Origin: Clitopilus passeckerianus
Lineage: Eukaryota; Basidiomycota; Agaricomycetes; Agaricales; Entolomataceae
Direction of reading: 5' to 3'
DNA: 64,000 nt
Assembly: GCA_944990035.1 (NCBI GenBank)
Contig: CALYLX010000030.1
Location: 62,001 to 126,000, forward strand
Shown: positions 1 through 10,230 of the stretch, piece by piece
Layout of the letters: each line of letters starts with the position of its first letter
Numbering within the stretch: the stretch's first letter is position 1
Position numbers and translations under genes: made by a program
The notes under the pieces: model-generated
The model's database searches: none
What the model was told of the DNA's origin: nothing
What the model saw: the letters and a program-made list of their open reading frames with translations, nothing else

Positions 1-662
1 GCAGCGTCCTCCCCACCTCCTACTGCTCCCTCCCCTTTGAAGAAGAAGCAGAAGCTCAAATCCACAACACGCGGCCCCTCACGCAAGCAGTGCTTTGTCT
101 ACGCTACCAGGGGCAATGGAGACAATGCTGTCTCTGTTCCTTTTCCCATTTTGCCTGAACAGGCTGTCTCCACCCTCAACCTTTGCTTTGGCGCTGGTGG
201 GTCTAAGAACCGCGCTATCCATGCTGAAATTGGCAGAGGCAATGCTATCATTGTCTACCTTGATGAGACACCCACCCACAGCGACCTAGGCATCATCTGG
301 GTCGCTGTTGAGCGCGTCTGGTACCCTGTCACTGAAGGTGCCAACCCATCCCCCACCGTCTACGCCGCTGTGGAGGTTCCCACATCATGTTCCTATGCGC
401 GCATTACAGGAGTGCCCTACTTCACCTTTGGTGCAGCAGGCAGCACTCCTATCACTGCCGATGCGGTTCTAGCACTGCTGTGTCAAGATCCTGCTACCAG
501 TGCGCTCCAGCTTGCTGGAATGCCGCGTGTGCACCGCAACTCACGCACGCATGACATGTGCGTCATGTTCTTCGACTTTTGGGACACTAGGTCTGGCACC
601 TCCCTCAAGGCCATCACACACAAGAAGATCTCGATTGGAGATCGTCTGTGTCTCATCTCCCC
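1..662 (+). pseudogene. Family A LINE ORF1 (gag-like) fragment
   Basis: The frame is open from base 1 and matches the middle of the family A ORF1 protein: a Lys-rich linker (KKKQKLKSTTRGPSRK), then the conserved domain running through SYARITGVPYFTFG and FFDFWDTRSGTSLK to the start of the region before the zinc knuckles. It is cut at about 662, where a family B element begins with its poly-T. The upstream part of ORF1 lies outside the window. The zinc-knuckle end is missing because the downstream sequence after the B element belongs to the far end of ORF2. In the intact copies this protein is an RNA-binding gag-like protein of the retrotransposon particle. Confidence 0.85.
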
Positions 663-2848
663 TTTTTTTTTTTTTGAGATCAAATCCAACACCCCCACAG
701 GGGGTGTCAGAAAATTTATATCCCAGTGCGCGATAGCAGTCCGGCGGGTGTATCTAATACAAAAGTAAAGACATTGACAATAAGGTCCGTACACTAAGTA
801 CGGCAGCAAATCGAGAGTGCAAATCTGAAATGAGCACGTGGCTGCAAGCAGCGACTAGTGTTCAGCGGAGCCCGGTAGGGGTAAGGGGTGCATGGTGGAA
901 CGGCACCTGCATAGAGTATGGCGGCGTGTAAAGACAAGCGCTGGACGCCCAGTTGGACGTTGGCGTCGTGGCCGAGGCTAGTTAGACCCGATCAGGGTGG
1001 TATCGACTGAGGATCCAGTTGATATTGAAGCAATTCTTCCAGAACACGCATTTGCGGTCATCAGAAGAGTGATGCTTGCCACAGTTGACACACTTGGCAG
1101 AGTGAGGGCAGGGGGTCCCATCTGGGGTAGGAGCCACTGGGGGGGTAGCGTTGGCATTGCCCTTGCAGCAAGACACTAGGCAACGATGGAGAGCCACATT
1201 ATGAGGCCCCGCAATGAGAACAGACATCGCCCTTGACAGGGCATTTGTCTGCAGTATGACCAAAGTGCCAGCAGCGCCGACACTAAGGGACTCCAGGCCT
1301 TTTCTCCGCACCGCGAAGTAGGCAGGAACGACCATAGACAAGGACACGTGTCCCGTCTAGGTCACGGAGGCGAGCACCTCGGCGGGTGTCCCAGACCTCA
1401 AAGAAGACAGTGCATGAGTCGGCCGTCTTTGAGTTGCGAACAACTCACGGAGGGGCGGCCAACTGTGCACCATGAAGGGTGTCACCCGCTGTGAGTACAG
1501 ACTTAATGGCAGGGCGAGATAGGGTGACCTCCTCCCCGTCGGCGTCAACAGAGAGGTAGGGGGCGTTGATGATTTTGAGGTAGGACCGCGACTGCGGTAC
1601 CTCACAGGTGAAAGCAGGGGTGCCAGCTGGGAAGGCCTTGACCAGCCACTCGGAAACAATCTCAAGGTCGGCAGCGTTGGGGACCTGAGTGGTGTGCATG
1701 AAGTAGCCTCCCATGCCGAGGGAGGCAGTCTCAATGCGGAGTTTTGACCTCTTGGTGAGGCCACGATTGACCGTCGCCACAATAGTCTCAAGAGAAACAG
1801 AGGTATTGACAGTCGCGGAGGGGATAGCAATGATCCTCTTGCGAGAAGGACCACGTGTGGTGGACTGCACCTTAGCCTGGGTAGGCTTGGGTGCAGGAGA
1901 AGGTTGGCCAGAGGCCTTCAAGTGAATGCGAGCAAGTTGCTCAGCATCCAAATTGGGATAGGCCCTAGCCAGAGCGGCCAGAGCAGTGATGTCACCACCC
2001 ACTTTAGCGCCAGGGCGTTTCATGGTGGGGGTGGAGGGAGCAGGCGCAGCAGCGGCATTAGCCCTTGTTGCGGTTGCAACAACGCGTACAAAGATGCCCT
2101 TGGGCAAGACCTTCACACGACCACCAGATGGAGCAGCACCTGCCACGTTGACAGGGCGCCCATAGGGACGAGCTGGGTTCCGGGGAGGGACGGGAGGAGG
2201 CGCAGTCTTCCAACCCGGGTTAGGCCGGGAAGATGCGGAAGTGGGAGCAGGCGGAGCAGGAGCGCCACCCGGGGTAGAGTTGGGGGTTGAGGAGGGTTGA
2301 GGGCCAAATTTAAGGAGCGTGCCCCCCAAATTGCCGAACCCCGCCTGAATGTTGGGATTGGCGTTAACCGCCGCGCGAAGAAGGCCGCTAGCACCAGCCA
2401 CCCGGACAAGCCGAATAAGCGCAGCGCCAACGTTGGCAGAAGCAGGGACCTCTAGAGAGAGGCCCTGCTCACAAATGGATTCAACTTGTGCAGAGACAAG
2501 TTGAATGGTTTCCTCCACATGCTTCAAGGCGTCACCCACAGAGGAGGTGGAGGGAGTGGGAGGCGATGAAACTGAAGGACCAGAGATTGGTTCCTCAGTA
2601 AGAAGAGGGGCCTGCTGTTGCCAGGGCGCTCCTTCAGAAATATTGAGTTCATCCTCCTCAGAGGACATCTCAACATCCCGAGTGGGATCCGATACAATCG
2701 GTCCAGATCAGGGGTTGGAGGCATAACGGCGAGCTCCAGAGGAACTCCCAGACATAGTTTGGTGTTGATCCGACAAGAATTGAGCGAAATATTGAGCGAA
2801 TAGTGCGAGATCACCACTTTGATGGTGGTGGTAAGAGATCAAGAAGCC
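663..2848 (-). mobile_element. Family B ORF1-only LINE, copy 1
   Basis: On the minus strand the element runs from a 5' end near 2848 to a poly-A tail (poly-T at 663-675). It holds one gag-like ORF (2668 to 982) and then about 300 bp of 3' UTR, with no endonuclease or reverse transcriptase. The last ~70 bp before the tail resemble family A: a GATCAAA motif, a hairpin with stem ACACCCCC/GGGGGTGT, and the shared GATAGCAGTCCGG. The same ORF1-to-3'UTR arrangement recurs at 18,958-20,488, so the missing ORF2 defines a family and is not one deletion. No target duplication is visible here, because the right flank belongs to another part of family A. Confidence 0.8.
982..2668 (-). pseudogene. Family B ORF1 (gag-like), frameshifted
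   Basis: Starts at MSSEEDELNISEG (2668). A Pro/Ala-rich N-terminal half leads into a domain parallel to family A ORF1 (TTRGPSRKR, then SRSYLKIINAPYLSVD, then TVFFEVWDTRRGARL) and zinc knuckles CRRCWHFGHTADKC and CVNCGKHHSSDDRKC near the C-terminus. The frame is broken by a stop near 1445 and further stops and shifts around 1210-1280, so this copy is dead. Compared with copy 2 it lacks about 70 residues after EGAPWQQ, including a Lys/Arg-rich patch. Role by family: an RNA-binding protein that packages retrotransposon RNA. Confidence 0.75.
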
Positions 2849-3428
2849 GCGCATGTACTGGAAACAAGGGGGCATATCCTCCACCAGTGCGCACAGCCTC
2901 CACCGCCGTTTCCTAAAACCAGGAAGACATGGTGACGTGGGCCGCCTGATAAGGCCCCCACACGCGTTTGCGGTGCCCCTCCCGCTGTTGGAGGCCACCA
3001 CCGACAAATGCCTGTAACAGGCTCCTCTGCACCACCGCGCCCAGATGATCTTGTCTGGATGCCGGGTGCACACCAATTTGTTTGCAGAGAACAAGCCAAA
3101 GCGTCTGGCATGGACTTCCATGCATAGGCACTAGTGCCGTGTCCTTCATATAGTGACAAGCCTGGCCTCCAGGGTTCTTGCTGCTTCTGCAGGGTGTTGC
3201 ACGTTACCATACTCATTGTTAGATTTATCCTCGGGGCCCACCATAGCTTGCTCTTTGGTGCACCCCATATTCAGTGTAGTTCACTCGACGAACACGGTTT
3301 TTACTTACGTTAGTATACAATGCATGTATTTAGGTACTTGCGACTGGACTGCGAACGGGCGCCGGAATATAAATTGTCAGACGCCTCGCCCCCGGAGGGG
3401 GTGTACGGCTTTGATCAAAAAAAAAAAA
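2849..3428 (+). mobile_element. Family A LINE 3' end (ORF2 C-terminus, 3' UTR, poly-A)
   Basis: The first ~280 bp encode the family A ORF2 C-terminal tail, with its stop at 3125-3127 after the MDFHA end. About 290 bp of 3' UTR follow, ending in the CG-rich hairpin, GATC and a 12-nt poly-A (3417-3428). Roughly 100 bp is deleted near 2892, where GTGCGC joins directly to a downstream CAGCCTCC segment. The fragment abuts the 5' end of the B element with no target duplication. Confidence 0.8.
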
Positions 3429-3661
3429 GCTGTGCATGGGCCCAAGCCTGCTAATGCACCCCAGCAGCAGCAGCATCAACCACAACAGTGTCAGCTCGCT
3501 CCCAAGGCGTCCTACGCTTCTGTCGCCTGGCAGCCTCCTAGGAGGCCTGCAAACGCCGCCTCTCGCTCCTTTGCAGAGGTTACTGTGGGCATGACTGTGC
3601 TGCAATGCGCAGAACTTGCTGAACTCGCGCGCCATCTCCCTGGACTTTCCTAGGATGACAT
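3429..3661 (+). pseudogene. Family A ORF1 internal fragment
   Basis: Encodes the stretch from AVHGPKPANAPQQQQ through ASYASVAWQPPRR, SFAEVTVGMT and LAELARHLPGLS of family A ORF1. The conserved Trp of the following LSWDE motif is a TAG stop here. The fragment is bounded on the left by a LINE poly-A and on the right (near 3661) by the 5' end of another family A copy, so it is a remnant of an older copy in which others landed. Confidence 0.75.
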
Positions 3662-5302
3662 CCCTTTTGATCTGTTACCACCAACATCACAGCCACAACA
3701 GCGACGCAAATTCGCCCTCCAGCAGCTTGCACACCGCTTTATTCTCCAGTATATCCGCCTGTCTGCGCTATGAGTAGTGCAGGAGGCAGCAAGAAGACTC
3801 CCGGCCGCCGGATCCAACTCCAACGCCATCCACACCCCAGAAGGGCCATGGTCGTGACTATGGCGCATTTGATGGTGAAGAAACACCCCAGGGCCCCTCT
3901 GGCGCTCGGAACAAGCATCCCACTCCAGCAATGGAGGAGGACAATGATTTCGATGCAGATGAGGGCCCTGCTCCTTCAGCCCCTTCCTCCCCAGAGCACA
4001 AGCGCAGGAAGAATGCCTCTGGTGCTGCTGTAGCGCAGCCCAAGTCTAGAACTGCCTCCAGGGCAGGCTCTCCCACTCAAACAGAGTTCAAAGCTCTGTT
4101 TCCAGGACATGAAGAGAAGGACTCTTATACCCTGTCTTTACAGGCTACAGAGGCGGCCGTCAGGGATGATGTAGAGGCCCTTACCGATGCTCTTGTCACT
4201 ATACAAGGCTGGATGGACTACTGTCCTCCTAGTGCTGTAGATGAGCTTCAGGCGAAGCTCATTGCAGACTGCCTTGTCTCAACAGTTGCTCGCGCGGCAT
4301 CTGTTCATATCACAGACTACCTCAGTGTGGATGAGGAGTGTCTCCCCCAAATTTGACGTGTTAGGGATGCATTGGATGCTCTCCTGCTGTCTCCTTCCCC
4401 CCAGCAGCGCCCTGCACGCACTGCTGCTCCTAAGGGTGCTGCAAGCGCAGCATCCGCTCCCTCCACTGCTGCTGCAGGTGGGCATGGTGTAGCACCGGCC
4501 TCCCCTGCTCCTGCAGTCGCCCCAACCTCCTCCAGCGCCTCCCAAGGCGCCAGGACCCAGGTTACCCCTCCCCGACCCACGGAACACACTGCCACTGGTC
4601 ACAAATCTCCTGGCGCCTTTGGCCCAGAAGAATACACTATGGCATCAGGCAGAGTCCTCTCTGATGATGCCGAACTCGCAGCCATTGACTTGTCTATAAG
4701 CAAGGCTGTTCTGCGCAACAACTGTGTCAAAATAGTTGTGCTCTCAGACTCGACTAAAGCCATCCATCTGGCTTTGGACCCATCTCTCCACTCTGGGCAA
4801 GGACATTCGCTGTCCATCTGCTCCAAACTATGTGCCTGGTTCTCGGGCGACGCTGACAGACGCGTCCACTTTGTCCATGTCCCTTCAAGACTCAACTGGG
4901 ACATCCACCACCGTGCTCACTTGGCAGCCACTGGCTTGCGGGTGGGTGCTGGCAACCAACCCCGGACATCCCTTGAGTATGCCCGGAAATGCGCTGTGGA
5001 TAGAATGCTGCATGAGTGGACTTGTCTACTGCAGCAGCCTTCTTACTCTGGCAACAACTTCTTGCGCCTTACGCACAAAGGTGCTTCCCTAAGGCCCACT
5101 CACCTCAAAGGTGGGCCTTGGCTACGTCGTGTTGGCTCTTCCAATACGCACACTGCGTGCCTTGCACGCGCAGTCTTGGGCCATGCACCCATTGGTGAAT
5201 TCCGTGCATGCTTCAACCTGGATGGGGAGACAGCGTGTGCATGCGACTGGCGCATACTGGAAACGAGGGGACACATCCTTCACCAGTGCGCGCACTTCCA
5301 GA
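3662..5302 (+). mobile_element. Internally deleted family A LINE: ORF1 N-terminus fused to ORF2 RNase H
   Basis: Begins with the family A 5' end (GATCTGTTACCACCA, GACGCAAATTCGCC). The ORF1 start MSSAGGSKK is at 3771, followed by an early frameshift and a stop near 4355. At about 4612 ORF1 residues TATGHKSP run in frame into GAFGPEEYTMASGRVL, the RNase H region of ORF2. About 4.5 kb that would hold the zinc knuckles, endonuclease and RT is missing. The open frame 4372-5302 keeps the RNase H acidic residues in DDAELAAI and LSDSTKAI and the C-terminal CACDWRILETRGHILHQC motif. It stops abruptly at about 5302 next to family A sequence in the opposite orientation. Confidence 0.75.
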
Positions 5303-6011
5303 TCCCATGGACGCTTATTGGTAGTAGCAATCGTCTGGATCCTACTATCAAAGAACTTGCGCTTGGCCACCTTGGTGGTCCTGCGGAACGCCTTGTAATC
5401 AGCGACCGCCTTAGAAGCGCGATACACTCTGACAGCCTCAGAGCACTCGGGGTTCCACCAGGACTTTGACCTGGTGGTGTTGCGAGCAGTCTTTGAGTTG
5501 TTGTCCCAAGACTGCTTGATAGCAGTTGCAATGGCGCTGGTGCAGCGTTCAATTGCTTCTGCTGTTGTGAGGCCAGATGTGTCTAGTGCTTGCAAGGAAG
5601 AGGACAGTTCCTTAAGAAACTCTTCCTCATGCTCACTACCTTTCGGCAGAGTGATGCGCTCAGCAGCCAGCTGCACGGGCTGGATGGTGAGCGCGGCAGT
5701 CAGAGGTGCGTGGTCAGAGGGTCCTTTCCACTCTGTGACCACGCTGTGTGAAGTCCCTGTGATGCGTCCCACAGGGAGAAAAAATAGGTCAATGACTGAC
5801 GGCCTAAGGCTGCCAGCATGCGGGAAGTGGGTGGGAGTGTGTTCTGGTAGAACACTGACCTCCAAACCCAGGTCAAGCGCAACATCACACAGTTCAGTTG
5901 CAACATGGTTTGTAGAGTCATAGTCCGGATCCCAGACTGATGACTTGCAGTTAAAGTCTCCTGCCATGCAGAGCATGCTAGGAAGACGTGGGGCATTGTC
6001 ACACAACCAGC
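5303..6011 (-). pseudogene. Outer family A LINE, ORF2 endonuclease end (3' half of a split gene)
   Basis: Continues the ORF2 whose start is at 13,172, on the far side of the inserted full-length copy. It encodes the second half of the AP-type endonuclease, with AGDFNCKSSVWDPDYD and the SDHAPL motif, and the linker to the RT domain (NTTRSKSWWNPECSEAVRVYRASKAV). It is cut at about 5303, where plus-strand family A sequence begins. The break between 6011 and 12,771 is explained by insertion of the 6.7-kb copy with a 16-bp duplication. Confidence 0.8.
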
Positions 6012-6027
6012 GGATGGCCGTACCATC
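6012..6027. repeat. Target site duplication, left (16 bp)
   Basis: GGATGGCCGTACCATC directly precedes the poly-T of the full-length LINE. The same 16 bases recur at 12,755-12,770 at its 5' end. Confidence 0.95.
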
Positions 6028-6506
6028 TTTTTTTTTTTTTTTTTGATCAAAGCCCTACGCCCCCAGAGGGGGCGTCTGACAATTTATATTCCGGCGCCCG
6101 ATAGCAGTCCGGTCGCAAGTAACTAAATACATGCATTGTATACTAACGTAGGTAGAAACCGTGTTCGTCGAGTGAACTACACTGAATACGAGGTGCACCA
6201 AAGAGCAAGCTAGGGTGGCCCCCGAGGATAAATCTCTCAGCGAGTATGGTAGCGCGCAACACCCCGCAGAAGCAGCAAGAACCCTGGGGGCCAGGCTTGC
6301 CGCTATATGAAGGATGGAGCACTGACGCCTATGCATGGAAAGCCATGCCAGACGCTTCGGCCTGTTCTCTGCGAACAAATTGGTGTGCACCCGGCACCCA
6401 GACAAGGTCGTTAGGGCGCGGCGGTGCAGCGGAGCCTGTCACAGGCATTCGTCGGCAGTGGCCTCCGACAGCGGGAAGGGCACCGCGAACGCGCGTGGAG
6501 GCCTTA

Positions 6507-9500
6507 TCAGGCGGACCACGCTGTCTCCCCATCCAGGTTGAAGCGTGCACGGAATTCACCAATGGGTGCGTGACCCAAGACTGCGCGTGCAAGGCGCGCA
6601 GTGTGCGTATTGGAAGAACCAACACGACGTAGCCAAGGCCCACCTTTGAGGTGAGTGGGCCTCAGGGAAGCACCTTTGTGCGTAAGGCGCAAGAAGTTGT
6701 TGCCAGAGTAAGAAGGCTGCTGCAGTAGACAAGTCCACTCATGCAGCATTCTATCCACAGCGCGTTTCCGGGCGTACCCAAGGGATGTCCGGGGTTTGTT
6801 ACCAGCACCCATCCGCAAGCCAGTGGCCGCCAAGTGAGCACGGTGGTGGATGTCCCAGTTGAGTCTTGAAGGGACATGAACAAAGTGGACACGTCTGTCA
6901 GCGTCGCCCGAGAACCAAGCACGTAGTTTGGAGCAGATGGACAGCGAGTGTCCTTGCCCAGAGTGGAGAGACGGGTCCAAAGCCAGACGGATGGCTTTAG
7001 TCGAGTCTGAGAGCACAACTATCTTCAGGCAGTTGTTGCGCAGGACAGCCTTGCTTATAGACAAGTCAATGGCTGCGAGCTCGGCATCATCAGAGAGGAC
7101 TCTGCCTGATGCCATAGTGTATTCTTCTGGGCCAAAGGTGCCATGAAGAAGGGAGCAAGCAGCAGCCGCTTGGTGCTTCCTGCTTTTGGGAACAGACGTG
7201 TCAGCTGCCACCAACACTGTAGTGTCAGACAGATCTGCGTCAGCGCGAATCACATCCAAGTGGATGCGACGAGAATCGAGGGCATCCTTAGATGCTGCAA
7301 TGATGGTGTCAAATGTAACCCTGCCAGAGTGCGTATCCAACAGGCGAAGGCCCGGGACCGCTTCTCCATGCACAGGGTTGAGAGGCTCAGAGACGCGCAC
7401 AGCATGTGCATCAGAATCCACGATCGTAGAGAGCAAGTTGCCACGTGCGCGTGGCGACAAGTTGGAGAGAGACGATGGGAGACGCATTGTCCCTTCATAC
7501 AGCTGGTGCTTGTCACTAATGAGCGACAGCGTAGGGTGGTTGCCAATCAGGGTGCCGATGCGCGCCTGGCCGCGTTCGACCAGTTTCCTGATGTGCAGAT
7601 GAATGGGAGGGAGGCCAGCAATAGACTCGGTCCCCCCACCTGGCGATGTGCGAAAGGCACCGGTGATCCACCTGGCAGCCTTGTGTTGCATGGCGCGCAA
7701 GTGCGATATAGCAGTCTTGCACCTGGCACCTTTGTAGAACCAGAGGCCCACACCATACGTAGCGACCGGAAGGACGCATGCACGGTAGAGCAGTCGCTTC
7801 TGCATAGGGGTGATACCCCTTGACGAGTTACCAAGCATGATCATTGCCTTGACAGTGGTCAGAGCCTTGGTAGAGTAGTACTTGACATGGTGGCTAAAAG
7901 ATAGCGACCGGTCAAAGTAGAAGCCCAAGTAGCGCCAAACGCTCTTGGGTTGGAGTGGCGAGTTGCCAGTGTGTGGAGCAAAGCCCAAGTCAATGGCAGG
8001 ATTGACATCGTTGTGCTTGCGAGAGAAGTGGAAAACCTCTGTCTTATCATGTTCCAGGACGAGGCCAAGTGCAGTAACAAGCTCTGTGATAACAGCATAC
8101 GCTTGTTGGAGTAGGGTGATGTTCTCCCCAAAGGATGCCGACTGGACGATAAGCGAACCATCGTCCACATACGACATGAGTGTAGTAGCAGCAGGTGGAA
8201 TCCTATGCTCAAAGAGTCTCATCACTGGCACCAAATAGAGCGCAGAGAGAAGAGGGAATAAAGCAGATCCCTGACCAACGCCAACATCTGCAGAGTACTT
8301 GCTGGACTCTTCGCCGTTCCAGCTGTAGGATGTGTGTCTCCCCACGAGGTACGACACAAAGAAGTTGCAGACTTCTGGCGCAAAGCCCAGTCTGCGCAAT
8401 ATGCGTAGCAGCATGTCATGGTTGAGAGAGGGGAAGAACTGAGCAAGGTCAAAAGCGACCACGCTTGTCTTCAACCCTCTAGCCCAACCGGCTTTGACGA
8501 TGTGAGTGAGATAAACACCCGCATCTTCAGTAGAGTGTTGGCGCACACCTCCAAACTGATTGGGGTGGAACACGCCGAATTTCTGCGCTTCAAACTGCAT
8601 CCTGTTTGCAAGCATCTTCTCAAAGAGTTTCCCCAGCGTGTTGAGCAACACAATGGGGCGGAACATCTTGGGAGTTGAATAGTGCGGTTTGCCAGGCTTT
8701 GGAACAATGGCAGACCGCGACTCCTTGAAGTGAGAGGGCCAGTGACCAACCCGAAGGCAGGCATTGGCAATCTCGACGAATTTGGTTGCAATGACAGTGT
8801 CAACAACCAGGGATTTGAGCTGATACCATGTGAGGTGATCAGGACCTGGAGCGGAAGTGTTTGAGCACTTTGCCAGTTCTTCTCTGAGCTCGCTGACACC
8901 AAAGTCCCACCACTCGCGCAGAGGAGACTGAGGCACGTCGTCAAGCACAGAGGGGTCAACAGGGCGGTCAGACGCCGAGTTGTATGTTGAGTCAAGGGCA
9001 GCCCACAGCGACTCAAGGGAGTTGCAAGGTTCACCATTGTGGCGGATCGCTTCATGTGTAGGGAGCTCGCGCTGTTTCGCCCAGCGCATAAGATCCCATG
9101 GACGCTTGTTGGTAGTAGCAATCGTCTGGATCCTACTATCAAAGAACTTGCGCTTGGCCACTTTTGTGGTCCTGCGGAACACCTTGTAATCAGCGACCGC
9201 CTTGGAAGCGCGATACACTCTGACAGCCTCAGAGCACTCAGGGTTCCACCAGGACTTTGACCTGGTGGTGATGCGAGCAGTCTTTGAGTTGTTATCCCAA
9301 GACTGCTTAATAGCAGTTGCAATGGCGCCCGTGCAGCGTTCGATTGCTTCTGCTGTTGTGAGACCAGATGTGTCCAGTGCTCGCAAAGAAGAGGACAGCT
9401 CCTTTAGACACTCTTCCTCTTGCTCGCTGCCCCTTGGCAGAGTGACGCGCTCAGCGGCCAGCTGCACAGGCTGGATAGGGAGCGTGACGGTCAGAGGAGC

Positions 9501-10220
9501 ATGGTCAGAGGGTCCTTTCCACTCTGTGACCACGCTGTGTGAAGTCCCTGCAGTGCGACCCACAGGGAGAAAGAATAGATCAATGACTGACGGCCTAAGG
9601 CTGACAGCATGCAGGAAGTGAGTAGGAGTGCGTACTGGTAGTACGCTAGCCTCCAAACCCAGGTCAAGCGCAACATCACATAGTTCAGTTGCAACATGAT
9701 TTGTAGAGTTGTAGTCTGGGTCCCAGACTGACGACTTGCAGTTGAAGTCCCCTGCCATGCATAGCATGCTTGGGAGACGTGGGGCATTGTCACACAACCA
9801 GCGAATGGCAGTACCATCCCTTGGGTCAGAGTAGACATTAGCGAAGTGTATTTGAGCACCAGCGCTCCCATACAGTGTTGTGACCACCACATCATTGTGG
9901 TTGGTGAGGTCAGTGCGAAATGCGGGCCGCATGCCTGCAAGACGCCTATGCACAAACGTCATAACGCGTGGGCGGTCAGTCTCAGATACTGGACGTCTAA
10001 ACATGACTAGCCAGTCTGGATGAGTGGGAGCACCCACCACCGCCTCCCCTTCCGGGCTGGTAGTGGACACGGTGCGGCGTATGAGCCTCCAGGGAGGCTC
10101 TTGTAGCAGAAGGACGTCGAAATCGTTTTTACGTTCTTCCAGGAGTGATGCAACAAAGTCATAATTTCTATTCACATTCTGTGAGTAGAGGCGTAGTACA
10201 GATACATGTTTGTAGCGCAT
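6507..10220 (-). CDS. Family A ORF2: endonuclease, reverse transcriptase, RNase H
   Basis: About 1,237 residues from MRYKHVSVLRLYSQNVNRN. The AP-type endonuclease has QEPPWR, GDFNCKSSVWD (near residue 155) and SDHAPL (near 240). The RT domain has PKPGKPHYSTPKMFRPIVLL, AFDLAQFFPSLNHD, GVGQGSALFPLL and the catalytic YVDD (near 683). RNase H has VAADTSV, DDAELAAI and LSDSTKAI (near 1005-1075). The enzyme would nick target DNA and prime reverse transcription of its own RNA. I chose this start because its position just after the ORF1 stop is conserved among copies, although the frame is open another 225 codons upstream through the ORF1 zinc-knuckle region. The 200-bp deletion replaces the CACDW...H...HQC tail with WSA-stop, so function is doubtful. 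Confidence 0.9.
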   Translation of the reverse strand: MRYKHVSVLRLYSQNVNRNYDFVASLLEERKNDFDVLLLQEPPWRLIRRTVSTTSPEGEAVVGAPTHPDWLVMFRRPVSETDRPRVMTFVHRRLAGMRPAFRTDLTNHNDVVVTTLYGSAGAQIHFANVYSDPRDGTAIRWLCDNAPRLPSMLCMAGDFNCKSSVWDPDYNSTNHVATELCDVALDLGLEASVLPVRTPTHFLHAVSLRPSVIDLFFLPVGRTAGTSHSVVTEWKGPSDHAPLTVTLPIQPVQLAAERVTLPRGSEQEEECLKELSSSLRALDTSGLTTAEAIERCTGAIATAIKQSWDNNSKTARITTRSKSWWNPECSEAVRVYRASKAVADYKVFRRTTKVAKRKFFDSRIQTIATTNKRPWDLMRWAKQRELPTHEAIRHNGEPCNSLESLWAALDSTYNSASDRPVDPSVLDDVPQSPLREWWDFGVSELREELAKCSNTSAPGPDHLTWYQLKSLVVDTVIATKFVEIANACLRVGHWPSHFKESRSAIVPKPGKPHYSTPKMFRPIVLLNTLGKLFEKMLANRMQFEAQKFGVFHPNQFGGVRQHSTEDAGVYLTHIVKAGWARGLKTSVVAFDLAQFFPSLNHDMLLRILRRLGFAPEVCNFFVSYLVGRHTSYSWNGEESSKYSADVGVGQGSALFPLLSALYLVPVMRLFEHRIPPAATTLMSYVDDGSLIVQSASFGENITLLQQAYAVITELVTALGLVLEHDKTEVFHFSRKHNDVNPAIDLGFAPHTGNSPLQPKSVWRYLGFYFDRSLSFSHHVKYYSTKALTTVKAMIMLGNSSRGITPMQKRLLYRACVLPVATYGVGLWFYKGARCKTAISHLRAMQHKAARWITGAFRTSPGGGTESIAGLPPIHLHIRKLVERGQARIGTLIGNHPTLSLISDKHQLYEGTMRLPSSLSNLSPRARGNLLSTIVDSDAHAVRVSEPLNPVHGEAVPGLRLLDTHSGRVTFDTIIAASKDALDSRRIHLDVIRADADLSDTTVLVAADTSVPKSRKHQAAAACSLLHGTFGPEEYTMASGRVLSDDAELAAIDLSISKAVLRNNCLKIVVLSDSTKAIRLALDPSLHSGQGHSLSICSKLRAWFSGDADRRVHFVHVPSRLNWDIHHRAHLAATGLRMGAGNKPRTSLGYARKRAVDRMLHEWTCLLQQPSYSGNNFLRLTHKGASLRPTHLKGGPWLRRVGSSNTHTARLARAVLGHAPIGEFRARFNLDGETAWSA

Positions 10221-10230
10221 AAGAAATATA

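Noticed and set aside
663..768. C-terminal extension of the ORF1 fragment at 1-662 through the poly-T
   Set aside because: The open frame runs on by chance through the Phe codons of the poly-T and into the family B 3' UTR. The protein homology ends at 662.
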